A stretch of DNA of 64,000 bases from JBFGCM01 sp041581135 (GCA_041581135.1 JBFGCM010000003.1:12890-76889); one strand, 5' to 3'. Shown: positions 34,501-42,522, counted from the stretch's first letter. Made by a program: numbers and translations. The notes: generated by a model from the sequence alone, not told the origin.

Positions 34501-36555
34501 CTCGGCTTCGAGGTCGTCGCGCTGAGCGGCAACACGGGCAACAGCCCGACGGCGTTCGACCTGGTCGGCGACGTCGACATGCGGGCCGGAGCCGGCTGCC
34601 GTGAGTTCGACTACGGCAACGGTGGCGGCGCCAACACGGCACCTGTCGCAGTGGCCGAAGCCAACCCGACCACGGCCAGTGTGGGTGAGAACGTCAACTT
34701 CAGCGGGGCGTCGAGCTTCGACGCCGAGTCCGCTCCCAGCGAGCTCACCTACGAGTGGGACTTCGGTGACGGATCACCCGTCGCCACCGGTTCCGGAGTA
34801 CAGCATGCCTACGGCACCGCCGGCACCCACACGGTGACGCTGACGGTGACCGATCCCGGTGGACTCAGCGGAGAGGACACCATCGACATCGTCGTCACCC
34901 GCAATGGCCGGCCCGATGCCAAGGACGACGACGTGACGACAGCCGAGAGCACGCCGGTGGACATCGACGTGCTTGTGGACAACGGCCACGGCGTCGACAC
35001 CGACCCCGATGGCGACACGTTGACCATCGACTCGTTCACTCAGCCGGCCAACGGCGGGGTGACGCTGGTCGACGCGGACACGGTCAACTACTCGCCGGAT
35101 GCCGGATTCGTCGGCACCGACACCTTCTCGTACACGATCACCGACGGTGAGCTGACCGATACGGCAACTGTGACCGTCACCGTGAGTGACGTCAACGACG
35201 ATCCGGTGGGGGTCGACGACTCGTACGGCGGCTTCGAGGACCAGGTCCTCACGGTTTCTGCACCGGGTGTGCTCGAGAACGACTTCGACGCCGACGGCGA
35301 CCCGCTCACCGCCGAGCTGGACACCTCCGCCGGGGGACCGTTCAACGGCACCGTCGTGGTCAACGGTGACGGTTCGTTCGAGTACACCCCGGACCCGAAC
35401 TACCACGGCAGCGATCAGTTCGCCTACCTCGTGCGGGACGGCAACGGCGGCGAAGGCAGTGCCACGGTGACGTTGACGATCGCCTCGGTCAACGATGTTC
35501 CGGTGGCTGCCGACGACTCGGACACGACGACGGTGGACACGGCGGTGACCGTGGACGTCCTCGCCAACGACAGTGATGTCGACGGTGATGCGCTCAGTGT
35601 GTCCGCGGTCACGCCGCCGGCGAACGGCACCGTTGTCAACAACGGCGACGGGACGGTCACGTACGTGCCGGACCTGGGGTTCGTCGGCACCGACACGTTC
35701 ACGTACACGGTGTCCGACGGCAACGGTGCCGATGATGACGCCACGGTGACGATCACCGTCGTCGACGACGGTGGCACCGGACACACCCCGCCAGTCGGCG
35801 GAGGCAAGGTGACCGGTGGCGGATACTTGGATCCGGTGAGCGGCAAGAAGATCAACTTCGGAGGTAACGCCAAGAGCCATGCCGACGGCAGTCTGAGCGG
35901 CAACTGGACGCTCAACGACAAGTCGGTGGACGTCAAGGTGCACATCACCGACATCACCGCCATAGGTGGTGTCGCCAACGAATGTGGCTCGATCACGGCC
36001 GGCGTGAACTCCATCGAGTTCTGGGGTGCCGGCACCATGAACGGCGCCGCAGCCTCGTTCCGGGTGTGTGTCGAAGACAACGGAGAGCCGGGCAACAGCG
36101 GTCCGAGCGGTGAGCCGGACGCCTTCTATCTGGAATGCCTCGACGGATGTGGCTACGACACGGCGAGCCGCACCGACGACGACCTGATCGACGGCGGCAA
36201 CATCCAGGTCCACGCCGTGGAGTCGGTGGAGGTGAGTGGCGAGGGCACGAGCGGCACGGGCAAGGCCAGCGGCGCCAAGGTGCTCATCCTCGACCCGATG
36301 CTCACGTCAGAGGCCGTCATCGGCAGCAACCACCTGTTCACGGTGCTCGCCTATGACGCCGACGGGAATGTGCTCGAAGGCGCCGACGTGACGCTGAGCT
36401 ACGTCACACCGACCGGTCCGGTGAGTGTCTCGGGTGTGACCGGTGTCGACGGGTTGGTGAGCTTCCCGGCCACCATCCTCGCCGGCGACGTCGCCTACCA
36501 GGCGGTCTCGGGCGCCATCGTGTCGAACTACGTCGACATCACGGGCATCGAGTGA
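28570..36555 (+). CDS. giant secreted double protease: S8 subtilisin plus M6 metalloprotease with PKD and Ig-like repeats
   Basis: 2661 aa from GTG 28570 (GGAGG nine bases upstream; TTG 28540 is weaker). Order: signal peptide; inhibitor-I9-like propeptide (~45-180); S8 peptidase with Asp207 (VIDTGI), His269 (NGHGSH) and Ser612 (GTSMSSP) and an inserted PA domain (GEIVVCDRGEFGR). Next come beta domains, an Ig_17/cadherin-like module near residue 1015-1100 and a CARDB-like domain. An M6 (immune-inhibitor-A-like) peptidase has HEYGHSLGLPD at 1523-1533. A PKD domain (EWDFGDGSP), three VCBS/tandem-95 modules and a C-terminal GGKVTGGGYLDP domain follow. Both catalytic sites look intact. It probably degrades extracellular protein. 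The ECF sigma pair upstream may regulate it. Confidence 0.9.
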   Translation: MGSTQDRKTTTLDRVLVMLAALAVVIPLFPAAGSAQAAEPDMWLDPGPGVVVNETGEPGPDTYIVLHQAPPLALYDGSVAGLLATATDVTGEPRLDPTTPASVAYLEYLTAEQDALLARIEASIGHSVDPTFRYAAALNGFAVTLTVDEAATVSSLTGVARVERDSDRFLLTDNGPAWIGADAIHDGSATPDAVGTLGEGVVVGVIDTGINADHPSFAAIGPVDGYVHLNPRGTFFGACDPVLGTPFCNNKLVGVYDFTGTSPEDDNGHGSHTASTSAGNVVDVELVAPTNTINRRIAGVAPHANIISYKACVTTPVRGTCPISALIASINQATLDQVDVINFSIGGSSSDPWADLDAQAFFSANAAGIFAATSAGNDGPGAATLGSPADAPWVTSVGASTHDRRLQNGLISMAGGDTTPPADLFGKSNTSGYGPAPIVYAGDYPSALTATPELCGAGTLEAAVSPWPPGTFNGEIVVCDRGEFGRVAKAQHAMEAGAGGFILANDFDNGDSVVADGYAIPGVHISHDDGVILKAWLASGAGHTGTIRGTNADESPDFADSMAGFSSRGPNPAFAGLVKPDVTAPGVDILAAFNTPVLTTGTDEYNIISGTSMSSPHTAGAGALIRAAHPGWSPDEVKSALMTTAFTTVPTDTETHGTFKEDGTTPTDAFDLGAGRIDLRQAALAGFVLDESDADYTAANPGDGGDPTSLNIASFGTSSCSGTCSWTRTISSTLGADVGWTFSFDAPAGVVLSSDQPTITLAAGGEATFTVTADVTAAPTSQWLFGTVSMTPDAAGVPVAKFPLALFVTGTSTTPQTALHMHGNVHDAPCTGDGRADLIACDGPFLSVDPDLDIAPAAKFGPVTPAFNGSNSRNIYDPNWVWHVASPAVIEGEMTVRMWASCGACAAGLLTADWDVKVFDTDAAGATPVFTERVVDATPVAPNTPSLVEFSVQLPRIEIASAMVLQIDPLYLDSQQNTTIYYDSQQPCGAGTDPCDSVVLMPIVSGGPENRAPVASSDSVDVTQGGAVTFDVLANDFDPDGDAISIIGNTDPVHGVLVDNGGGSFSYTHNGGDSLSDSFTYTISDGQLESTGHVTITVVGSTLTVRNSFVSSVGWVKPGEGYPFRVIVENPTTDDATGVVVTVEEPAGTDFLFTTESQGTAVVSGDITWTLGTLPAGATATMVVQAEADTFADDAEIVWKNISSTATLTYDGGPAGLMSMGHGPKVIPVDSTYDSARYGDRPFPVVPVDWFDRKHDPEHTAELLSAKINSPDVVGSTFNLFQEMSLGQLFPMGTVPSAGIASADFSGQTFEFTDPEPQGACTGTTFKDTAGTPVYGERIKDGWYQMPGDTNYYGADRFTFGGSIGGAQLGVGPLLQIDDACGPTGKAVYDAAHIADPEIDYNDFDTDKDGVVDFFMMVFVGLGGNGDSQINGTPPYDNIWPHSSSLEFYYTDPDTGLTGYISNDQLKSLSGVPQCWTSTAYQVSDDCAANGGTGLDSLPVFVRVGPYNVNPEEAIDRASVISHEYGHSLGLPDFYSLGSRDTYGDWNLMATDKSQHMDIFSKQELGWIVPEVLQPGDDISVLGWQDSKIDTGEIHWQTPDGTPYTLSAANGDQKIHNADAWMVKLPSRKVIDEAVVANGASLDHVWWSGSGNDFGCPPLGGHNFDLYLPQLADLGPGDTVEVQFATSFDIEWDYDYGFVLYSTDFGESYQSLGSLEGYTEAVLNPNANACQTQYGNGVTGTTASHDAGTAGVDRGLGNYPANTGFSLDRYDLSAAVGSETVLRFSYATDPGLARPGWFIDDLKVIVNGTDVIYDSNFEDGAGEAAIFNGGCQGERGRVAQTCTPGWKYINASAGSPADHAYYLEMRDRSGFDFNGNGENDRGAISFDPGVLLVYTDENHGYGNVGTDDPPAQTPVDSRPEPTDNTPNLNDAAFKAGDVYFDDGASMLGTQANLDAPAWTDNYENPGPDDPWVHQFGCLGFEVVALSGNTGNSPTAFDLVGDVDMRAGAGCREFDYGNGGGANTAPVAVAEANPTTASVGENVNFSGASSFDAESAPSELTYEWDFGDGSPVATGSGVQHAYGTAGTHTVTLTVTDPGGLSGEDTIDIVVTRNGRPDAKDDDVTTAESTPVDIDVLVDNGHGVDTDPDGDTLTIDSFTQPANGGVTLVDADTVNYSPDAGFVGTDTFSYTITDGELTDTATVTVTVSDVNDDPVGVDDSYGGFEDQVLTVSAPGVLENDFDADGDPLTAELDTSAGGPFNGTVVVNGDGSFEYTPDPNYHGSDQFAYLVRDGNGGEGSATVTLTIASVNDVPVAADDSDTTTVDTAVTVDVLANDSDVDGDALSVSAVTPPANGTVVNNGDGTVTYVPDLGFVGTDTFTYTVSDGNGADDDATVTITVVDDGGTGHTPPVGGGKVTGGGYLDPVSGKKINFGGNAKSHADGSLSGNWTLNDKSVDVKVHITDITAIGGVANECGSITAGVNSIEFWGAGTMNGAAASFRVCVEDNGEPGNSGPSGEPDAFYLECLDGCGYDTASRTDDDLIDGGNIQVHAVESVEVSGEGTSGTGKASGAKVLILDPMLTSEAVIGSNHLFTVLAYDADGNVLEGADVTLSYVTPTGPVSVSGVTGVDGLVSFPATILAGDVAYQAVSGAIVSNYVDITGIE

Positions 36556-36580
36556 ACGACGCCGGTCGCTGTCTGCGCAA

Positions 36581-36622
36581 CGGCCTGAAGGCCCGCCGTC
36601 TCCCCAGCGGGTCTTCAGGCCG
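36581..36622 (+). terminator. intrinsic-type terminator after the giant protease
   Basis: 16-bp stem (cggcctgaaggcccgc / gcgggtcttcaggccg, one G.T pair) with a 10-base loop, 26 bases after the stop. There is no T-run. It lies in the 308-bp gap 36556-36863, which holds no gene. The rest of the gap contains a second hairpin at 36774-36821 and a small 8-bp inverted repeat at 36841-36868 that spans the malG stop. Confidence 0.65.
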
Positions 36623-36773
36623 GCAGGCACCCGGAGCCGCCCCCGTCCCTGGCATGGAAAACCATGGAACTCGCCGGGCGGTGCCGGCAATGATCACCGA
36701 CTGAGAGGGTTGGCGCCGGACCGCCGGAACCTACCCAGGCGGCGGGTCCGTGCGTCAACCGCTCAGTCCGACC

Positions 36774-36821
36774 GTTCGGGGCATCGCCTCGGTTCCGCTG
36801 CCCGAGGCGGTGCCCCCGAAC
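36774..36821 (-). terminator. terminator-like hairpin after malG
   Basis: 19-bp stem with one G.T pair and one bulged C (gttcggggcatcgcctcgg against ccgaggcggtgcccccgaac), 9-base loop, about 43 bases beyond the malG stop on the minus strand. It probably ends the mal operon. Also usable from the plus strand. Confidence 0.55.
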
Positions 36822-36863
36822 CTCTGGAACGGGCGGGCGCGCTGAGGCCCGCCCACCAAAGCC

Positions 36864-37970
36864 TCAGCCCTTCACTGCTCCTGTGGTGAGGCCACCGATC
36901 AGCTGCTTCTGGCCGGCGACCATCACCGCCACGATCGGGGCGCCTCCCATGACCGCCGCCGCAGTGAGAGCACCCCACTTGGAGGAGTATTGGCTGTCCG
37001 AGAACAGGCTCAAGCCCACCGGGTATGTCGTCTCATGGATGTCGCGCAACAGCAGCGACGCCAGGATGAACTCGTTGTAGATGAACACGAACGTGATCAC
37101 GAAGATCACGGCCAGGACCGGACGGGCCAGCGGCACGATCACCTGGCTGAAGATCTGCCACTGGCTGGCACCGTCGACGAGCGCCGATTCGTCCAGCGAG
37201 AACGGCAGCGAGTCCATGAACCCCTTGATGAGCCACGTGTTCACTCCGACCGCACCACCGAGGTAGACGAGGATGATGCCGGCGTGGGTGTTGAGCCCCA
37301 CACCCGGGATCACCGTGGCATCGCCACCGGTGGTGAAACCCATGAACAGCATGAAGGCACCGAAGGCGAGGCCGGCGAACGCCATGCCGCGACCCCAGTG
37401 GCCCAGGTCGCGGCGCAGACTGACCGCAGCAACGAGCATGCTGGCGATCCCGACGACGGGTCCGACGATGGACCACGGCGCCGTGACCCCGCCCCCGAAC
37501 AGGTCCTCGAGCTGGCCGAGGAACAGGAAGATGGCAACGAAGGCGAGGAACTGGGGGAACACCTGGATGAGCAGAATGAAGAGAAGCCCGGCGCGGCGGC
37601 CCTTCCAGCGCAGTCGGGAGAACGAGTACGCCGCCATGGTCGACATCACCAGCTGTAGTGAGGAGACGACGAACGCGATCTTGACCGAGTTCCACAGCCA
37701 GCGCGGAAACGGCAACGTCGGATCGTCGAACAGCGAGCGGTAGTTCTCGAAGGTGAGGCTCTCCGGTATCAGGCGCGACACCGTGAGGTTGTCGATGCTG
37801 TTGAAGCTGGCCGACACGATCCACACGAGCGGGTAGATCGAGAAGAAGATCCCCAGCAGACCCACGAGGTGACGCCAGCCGAGGTCGCGGAACCACCGCC
37901 TGAAGGGACGGCGCCCGCGCTCGGCTGCCTGGGGAAGCGGAATGGTGACGTCGGCTTCACGCACTGCCAT
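36864..37970 (-). CDS. malG: maltose/maltodextrin ABC transporter permease MalG
   Basis: 368 aa with six or more membrane helices, starting at ATG 37970, 14 bases inside the 3' end of malF. The binding-protein-dependent permease signature for the ATPase contact is SALVDGASQWQIFSQVIVPLARP (EAA loop). N-terminal helix GLLGIFFSIYPLVWIVSAS and SRLIPESLTFENYRSLF are typical of MalG. It carries extra hydrophobic sequence in the middle (about residues 155-230), longer than the ~296 aa of E. coli MalG. It forms the channel with MalF; no MalK-type ATPase lies nearby. Confidence 0.92.
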   Translation of the reverse strand: MAVREADVTIPLPQAAERGRRPFRRWFRDLGWRHLVGLLGIFFSIYPLVWIVSASFNSIDNLTVSRLIPESLTFENYRSLFDDPTLPFPRWLWNSVKIAFVVSSLQLVMSTMAAYSFSRLRWKGRRAGLLFILLIQVFPQFLAFVAIFLFLGQLEDLFGGGVTAPWSIVGPVVGIASMLVAAVSLRRDLGHWGRGMAFAGLAFGAFMLFMGFTTGGDATVIPGVGLNTHAGIILVYLGGAVGVNTWLIKGFMDSLPFSLDESALVDGASQWQIFSQVIVPLARPVLAVIFVITFVFIYNEFILASLLLRDIHETTYPVGLSLFSDSQYSSKWGALTAAAVMGGAPIVAVMVAGQKQLIGGLTTGAVKG

Positions 37971-39609
37971 AGATGTTCTCCAGACGTCTGGTGTACCGGA
38001 AGCTGATGGCAGAGAGCACCACCACGATGAGGAAGATGAAGAACGTGATCGCCGAGGCAAGGCCGAAGTCCTGACCACGTCCACTCGCCTGCGCGAGGTT
38101 GTAGGTGAAGGAGATGAGGATGTCGGTCTCGCCGACCGGCACGTCATACCCGCCGATGGCCGGGCCACCGGCGGTGAGTAGGAAGATGTTGATGAAGTTG
38201 TTGAAGTTGAATGCAAACGACGCGATCAGCAGCGGCGACACACCGATCATCAGGAGCGGCAGGGTCACCGTGCGCCACACCATCGGGCCGCTGGCTCCGT
38301 CGACCCGCGCCGCCTCCTGTACGTCGGTGGGCACGGCCTGTAGGGCCCCGCTGATGATGAGGAACATGTAGGGGAAGCCCATCCACGTGTTCACCAAGAG
38401 CACGGCGACCTTGGCCCAGAACGGGTCGTTGAGCCAGGAGACCGCGTCGATGCCGAATGCCCCGATCAGCGAGTTGATCGGGCCCGTGGGGAGGCCCTGT
38501 AAGAGCCCCCGCCACACGATGATGCTCAGAAATGCCGGCATTGCCCAGGGCAAGATGAGGAGGGATCGGTACACCGCCCGTCCCTTGAGGCGTTCGTCCT
38601 GGAAGGCGAGGGCCAGGATCATGCCGATGGAGAACTGCAGGAGCACCGACAAGAAGGCATAGGAGACGTTCCAGACGAACACCCGGATGAAGGGGTCTCG
38701 GATCCGGGGGTCCGTCGCCACGTCGGTGAAATTGGACAAACCGATGCTCACTCGCCAGCCGAAGGTCTGGCCGAAGGACCCGTCGGGGCAGACGAAGTTG
38801 CCGATGGTGCCGTCGGCGGGACACACCTCGCCTGTCTCGTTGTCGATGACTGCGTCGGCGGCTGCGTCGTAGGTGTACTTGAACTCGCGGAGGGCCGCAG
38901 TGCGCGCCTGGTCGGCGAGCGCCTGGCTCAGACCTTGCTCCAGTGGTACGTCGAGTGCCAGCTGGCCGGCGGCGATGCTCGGTACCCGGAGCAGTGCGGC
39001 CACGTTGAGCTGCGCGAGCCCGTCGATCCGGTCAGGGACGCCGTCTCCGTCATCGTCGACCACCTCGAGCGTTTCCAGGTCCACCGTGGCGCCTTCCACC
39101 GGCTCGGCGCTCTGTAGCCGGGGGGTTCCGTAGAAGAACTCGCCCTCCTCGGATCGCAGCAGCATGCGGAGGTCGGCCGGTTCCAACTCGTCCGGCTCGG
39201 TTGCCGGATCGGCGAAGTACCACAAGTCGAAACGCTGTGGATCTTCGGGCAGGAACGTGCGTTGCAGCGTTCGCTCCAGCGCCACTTGCTTCGTGAGGGT
39301 GTGACCCGTCGACCAGTTCGAGAGCGCCACGAAGAACGTGAAGATGATCGGGTACACGACCATCAGGAGCATGAACACGAGCCCGGGTACCAGCCATCGC
39401 AACGGAAAGGCGCGCTTCGAGAAGTAGACCCAGTTGATCCCGGCCAGGCCCACGAGGAGTGCGACGATGAACGCCCATTGGTCCTCCCGAATGAGCGTGG
39501 GTAATGCCCAGAAACCAAGGCCGTTGACCATCGCAAGACCGAGCAGCTTCATCCAGAAGCCGGGCCCCAACCGTGAGATGTTGCGCAGTGACAGCCGGTT
39601 CTCGGTCAT
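37957..39609 (-). CDS. malF: maltose/maltodextrin ABC transporter permease MalF
   Basis: 550 aa, about eight membrane helices. EAA loop: EAARVDGASGPMVWRTVTLPLL. A large extracellular loop (about residues 100-300) separates helices, as in MalF proteins. Inside it VVDDDGDGVPDRIDG (residues 184-197) resembles a calcium-binding DxDGDG loop, unusual for MalF. A hairpin lies between malE and this gene, so malF/malG are probably made in smaller amounts than malE. Confidence 0.93.
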   Translation of the reverse strand: MTENRLSLRNISRLGPGFWMKLLGLAMVNGLGFWALPTLIREDQWAFIVALLVGLAGINWVYFSKRAFPLRWLVPGLVFMLLMVVYPIIFTFFVALSNWSTGHTLTKQVALERTLQRTFLPEDPQRFDLWYFADPATEPDELEPADLRMLLRSEEGEFFYGTPRLQSAEPVEGATVDLETLEVVDDDGDGVPDRIDGLAQLNVAALLRVPSIAAGQLALDVPLEQGLSQALADQARTAALREFKYTYDAAADAVIDNETGEVCPADGTIGNFVCPDGSFGQTFGWRVSIGLSNFTDVATDPRIRDPFIRVFVWNVSYAFLSVLLQFSIGMILALAFQDERLKGRAVYRSLLILPWAMPAFLSIIVWRGLLQGLPTGPINSLIGAFGIDAVSWLNDPFWAKVAVLLVNTWMGFPYMFLIISGALQAVPTDVQEAARVDGASGPMVWRTVTLPLLMIGVSPLLIASFAFNFNNFINIFLLTAGGPAIGGYDVPVGETDILISFTYNLAQASGRGQDFGLASAITFFIFLIVVVLSAISFRYTRRLENIYGSA

Positions 39610-39662
39610 CGGTCGGCCAGCCTAGATCGCGCCCGTCTCGCGTGTCGGTTGTGCCACGCGAG

Positions 39663-39689
39663 AGGGGAGGGACCTCACGTCCCTCCCCT
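39663..39689 (-). terminator. malE-malF intergenic hairpin (attenuator)
   Basis: 11-bp stem (core ggggagggac / gtccctcccc) with loop ctcac, 25 bases after the malE stop and 53 bases before malF. There is no T-run. Comparable hairpins in binding-protein operons stabilise the upstream mRNA and lower permease expression. Confidence 0.6.
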
Positions 39690-39713
39690 TCACGCCCGTT
39701 GTGTCGTCAGAAA

Positions 39714-41012
39714 TCAGCCTTCGGCGATGGTGGTGCGCACCGTCTCCGCGGCCTTGTCCATGGCAGAGGAGGCGTCGGTGACCTCCCCTTCGAACGTCTG
39801 GTTGTAGATCGCCGCGAACGCGTCGCCCATGGCGCCCCACACCGCAGACATCTCGGGGATGTTCGGCATCAGGAGGCCGGGGTCGGCGTCGACCAGCGTG
39901 AAGGCCGCCACCTCCGGGTCGGCGGCCAGCGCCGCCTCGTAGCTGGAGATGTGCGCCGGTCCGCGCTGGCCGGCTTCGAACAGGGCGACCATCGCTTCCT
40001 GCGTCGCCACGTAGTCGGTGAGGAACAGCTGGGCTGCCACCTGGTTTTCGCTGAACGCATTGATCATGAAGCCCTGCACGCCCACGAACGGAATGGGGGC
40101 GCTGCCCTCGACCGGCGGGAAGGTGGTGACGCCGTAGTTGACACCCGAGTCGCGCACCGTCGACAGGTGCCACGGGCCGTTCCACAGGAACGCCGCTTCA
40201 CTGTTGTTGAACAGGTCGTTCATGTTGTCCCAGGTGACATCAGCCGACAGGTAGCCGTCCTTCACGGCCTGGTCGAGGAAGTTGGCGCCGGTCTTGGCGC
40301 CGTCGTTGTCGAGACCGACATCGGTCGGATCGAAGCCCGTTGCGGTGTAGTCGAAGATGTAGCCGCCGAAGCCCTGGACAAATGCCTGGTTGGCGAATGC
40401 GTCGCCTGCGGGAGCTGCGATGCACACCGTCAGGGTGAGGGCATCACATGCTGCGGTCAGCTCATCCCAGCTGGTCGGTGCCTCAGGCACGAGATCGGTG
40501 TTGTAGAACAGCGCCATGTTCTCGATGGCATACGGCACGCCGTACAGGTCGCCACCCAGCGAGAAGGCGCCGATCGCCACGTCGTAGAACTCGCTCTCAC
40601 GGCCGGCAAGATCGATCTGCGCCAACACGCCATTGGCCTGCAACTCGCCGATCCAGTCGTGAGCGCCGATGAAGATGTCGGCACCCTCGCCGGCGGGAGC
40701 TGCGGTCTGGATGTTGTTGCGGATGTCGCCGAAGCCCACCTGCTGCACATCGACCGGGATGCCGGTGTCCGCCGTGAACGCCTCGGTGAGCGGTCCGAGC
40801 ACTCCGGCACGGGTCTCGTCCGCCCAGATGACCAGGGTGGTCTCGGCGGGGGCGGCCGTGGTGGTGGTCTCGGCGGGGGCGGCCGTGGTGGTGGTCTCGG
40901 CCGGTGCTTCCGTGGTGGTGGTCTCGGCTGTGTCACTGTCACCGCCACACGCGGCGGCGACCAGCGCAAACGCCAGCAGTAAGCCGGCGAAGAGCTTCCA
41001 TCGGGTTGTCAT
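39714..41012 (-). CDS. malE: maltose/maltodextrin-binding lipoprotein MalE
   Basis: 432 aa with AGGAGG five bases before the ATG. Lipoprotein signal with lipobox VAAC, then a Thr/Glu/Ala/Pro linker (AETTTTEAPAETTTT, repeated) and an extracellular solute-binding family 1 fold: TLVIWADETRAGVLGPLTEAF, GADIFIGAHDWIGELQ, YGVPYAIENMALFYNTDLV, AAFLWNGPWHL. The latter two are MalE hallmarks. The linker lifts the protein off the membrane. It is first in the malE-malF-malG operon and divergent from glgA. The 163-bp gap between them has an imperfect inverted repeat (GGGGGA...TCCCCC) that could be a regulator site, uncertain. Confidence 0.93.
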   Translation of the reverse strand: MTTRWKLFAGLLLAFALVAAACGGDSDTAETTTTEAPAETTTTAAPAETTTTAAPAETTLVIWADETRAGVLGPLTEAFTADTGIPVDVQQVGFGDIRNNIQTAAPAGEGADIFIGAHDWIGELQANGVLAQIDLAGRESEFYDVAIGAFSLGGDLYGVPYAIENMALFYNTDLVPEAPTSWDELTAACDALTLTVCIAAPAGDAFANQAFVQGFGGYIFDYTATGFDPTDVGLDNDGAKTGANFLDQAVKDGYLSADVTWDNMNDLFNNSEAAFLWNGPWHLSTVRDSGVNYGVTTFPPVEGSAPIPFVGVQGFMINAFSENQVAAQLFLTDYVATQEAMVALFEAGQRGPAHISSYEAALAADPEVAAFTLVDADPGLLMPNIPEMSAVWGAMGDAFAAIYNQTFEGEVTDASSAMDKAAETVRTTIAEG

Positions 41013-41162
41013 GGAGCCTCCTACATTGTTTCAAAGGGAGGGGGAACGTCTGAAAGTCCCCCCGGGAGCGTCCGTCAAAGCCCACGATGGCCCGGCGCGG
41101 GGTCGGGCCGCAAGGGACGTTAGCCCCCTCTCTGTGGGTACGCCACACCATCAGTAGCTGCG

Positions 41163-41168
41163 TAGAAT
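41163..41168 (+). promoter_or_regulatory. -10 element of glgA, probably leaderless
   Basis: TAGAAT ends seven bases before the glgA ATG and there is no Shine-Dalgarno sequence. In actinobacteria a TANNNT box at this distance is the standard sign of a leaderless transcript starting at the A of ATG. No good -35 hexamer is visible 17 bases upstream. Confidence 0.55.
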
Positions 41169-41175
41169 CCCGCCG

Positions 41176-42522
41176 ATGCTTCGAATCCTCTTTGCGTCTG
41201 CCGAGCTGTCGCCCCTGGTGCGGAGCGGAGGTCTCGGAGATGCCGTGGCCGGGCTGGCCGGTGCCTTGGCTCGGGCCGGCCACGCCGTGACGGTGGCGAT
41301 CCCCGCCTACCGGCACCTTGCCTCCGTCGGTCAGGCCGGCGACGTGTGGCGTCGACACCGCCTCGATACCGGAGTCGACGTCGTGCTCTACGACGATCCC
41401 GTCCTCTTCGGGCGGGAAGGCATCTACGGGCCGAGTCCGGCAGAGCCGTACGAGGACAACTGGCTGCGGTTCGCCGACTTTTCCGTCGGTGTCGTGGAGC
41501 TGGCGGCGGACTTCGATGTCCTCCACCTCCACGACGCCCACACCGGTGCCGCCGCACTCATCAGCCCGATTCCGACGGTGTTCACCGTCCACAATGCGGC
41601 TCATCCGGTGCTGGGCCCGCTCAATGATGCCGCCGACCGGCTCGGTGTCGACGGTGAGGCAACCTCCCTGGGTGGGGCCTTGGAGTGGTACAGCTCGGCG
41701 AACTATCTCAAGGCGGGTCTGGTGGGCGCCTCACAAGCCATCACCGTGAGTCCGACCCACGCCGCGGAGTTGGCGGTGGAAGCCACGTCGTTCGGCTTGT
41801 CCGGCGTGATCCAGTCGTTAGACCCGCCGCTGGCCGGGGTGCTCAACGGCATCGACACCATGTCGTGGGATCCGGCGACAGACCCGGTGTTGCCGAAGCC
41901 GTTCTCGGCGCAGGACACGTCGGGACGGGCCGCCGCCAAGAAGGAGCTGCGGGAACGGTTCGGTCTCGATCCGGGGATGATCTTCGGCAACGTCGGCCGG
42001 ATGGCAGTGCAGAAGGGCCTCGATCTGCTCGACCCCTCGGTCGACGATCTGGCGAACGAGGGATTCCGGCTGGTGCTGGTCGGCAACGGCGAGCTCGATG
42101 CGCTGGTCGACTCATGGGTGGAGCGTCACCCCACAGCCGTCGCACACGTCCCCTATGACGAGGATCTGGCCCGGCTCGTCTCCGCCGGTATCGATGCCTA
42201 TCTGATGCCGTCGTTGTTCGAGCCGTGCGGTCTGGGTCAGTTGTATGGGATGCGCTACGGAGCCCCACCCGTAGCCCGGCTCACCGGCGGTCTGGCGGAC
42301 ACGGTCGTCGACCTCGATGAGGTGCCGGATCGGGCGACCGGTCTCGGCTTCCGCTCCGCCGACCCCGGGTCCTTGGTACGCACCATCCGGCGGGCCATAC
42401 GCATCCACAGCTCTCACCCGAGTCTCTGGGCCGACTTGCAACGGCGCGGCATGACCACCGATTGGTCATGGGACGCGCGGGCGCGCGAGTACGTGAAGGT
42501 GTACGAACGGGTCGTGGAGTAG
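41176..42522 (+). CDS. glgA: glycogen synthase (GT5 family)
   Basis: 448 aa. Transfers glucose from ADP- or UDP-glucose to an alpha-1,4-glucan. The N-terminus MLRILFASAELSPLVRSGGLGD is the GT5 sugar-nucleotide site (usually KxGGLAD; here Arg replaces Lys). Next come HLHDAHTG, FTVHNAAHP, AITVSPTHAAEL and VLNGIDTMSWDP. The C-terminal Rossmann domain is NVGRMAVQKGLDLL with MPSLFEPCGLGQLYGMRYGAPPVARLTGGL, containing the catalytic Glu. It runs divergently from malE, consistent with storing imported maltodextrin-derived glucose. Confidence 0.94.
   Translation: MLRILFASAELSPLVRSGGLGDAVAGLAGALARAGHAVTVAIPAYRHLASVGQAGDVWRRHRLDTGVDVVLYDDPVLFGREGIYGPSPAEPYEDNWLRFADFSVGVVELAADFDVLHLHDAHTGAAALISPIPTVFTVHNAAHPVLGPLNDAADRLGVDGEATSLGGALEWYSSANYLKAGLVGASQAITVSPTHAAELAVEATSFGLSGVIQSLDPPLAGVLNGIDTMSWDPATDPVLPKPFSAQDTSGRAAAKKELRERFGLDPGMIFGNVGRMAVQKGLDLLDPSVDDLANEGFRLVLVGNGELDALVDSWVERHPTAVAHVPYDEDLARLVSAGIDAYLMPSLFEPCGLGQLYGMRYGAPPVARLTGGLADTVVDLDEVPDRATGLGFRSADPGSLVRTIRRAIRIHSSHPSLWADLQRRGMTTDWSWDARAREYVKVYERVVE

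Noticed and set aside
34774..36213. 479-aa minus-strand open frame
   Set aside because: Antisense to the PKD/VCBS part of the giant protease, no recognisable motif.
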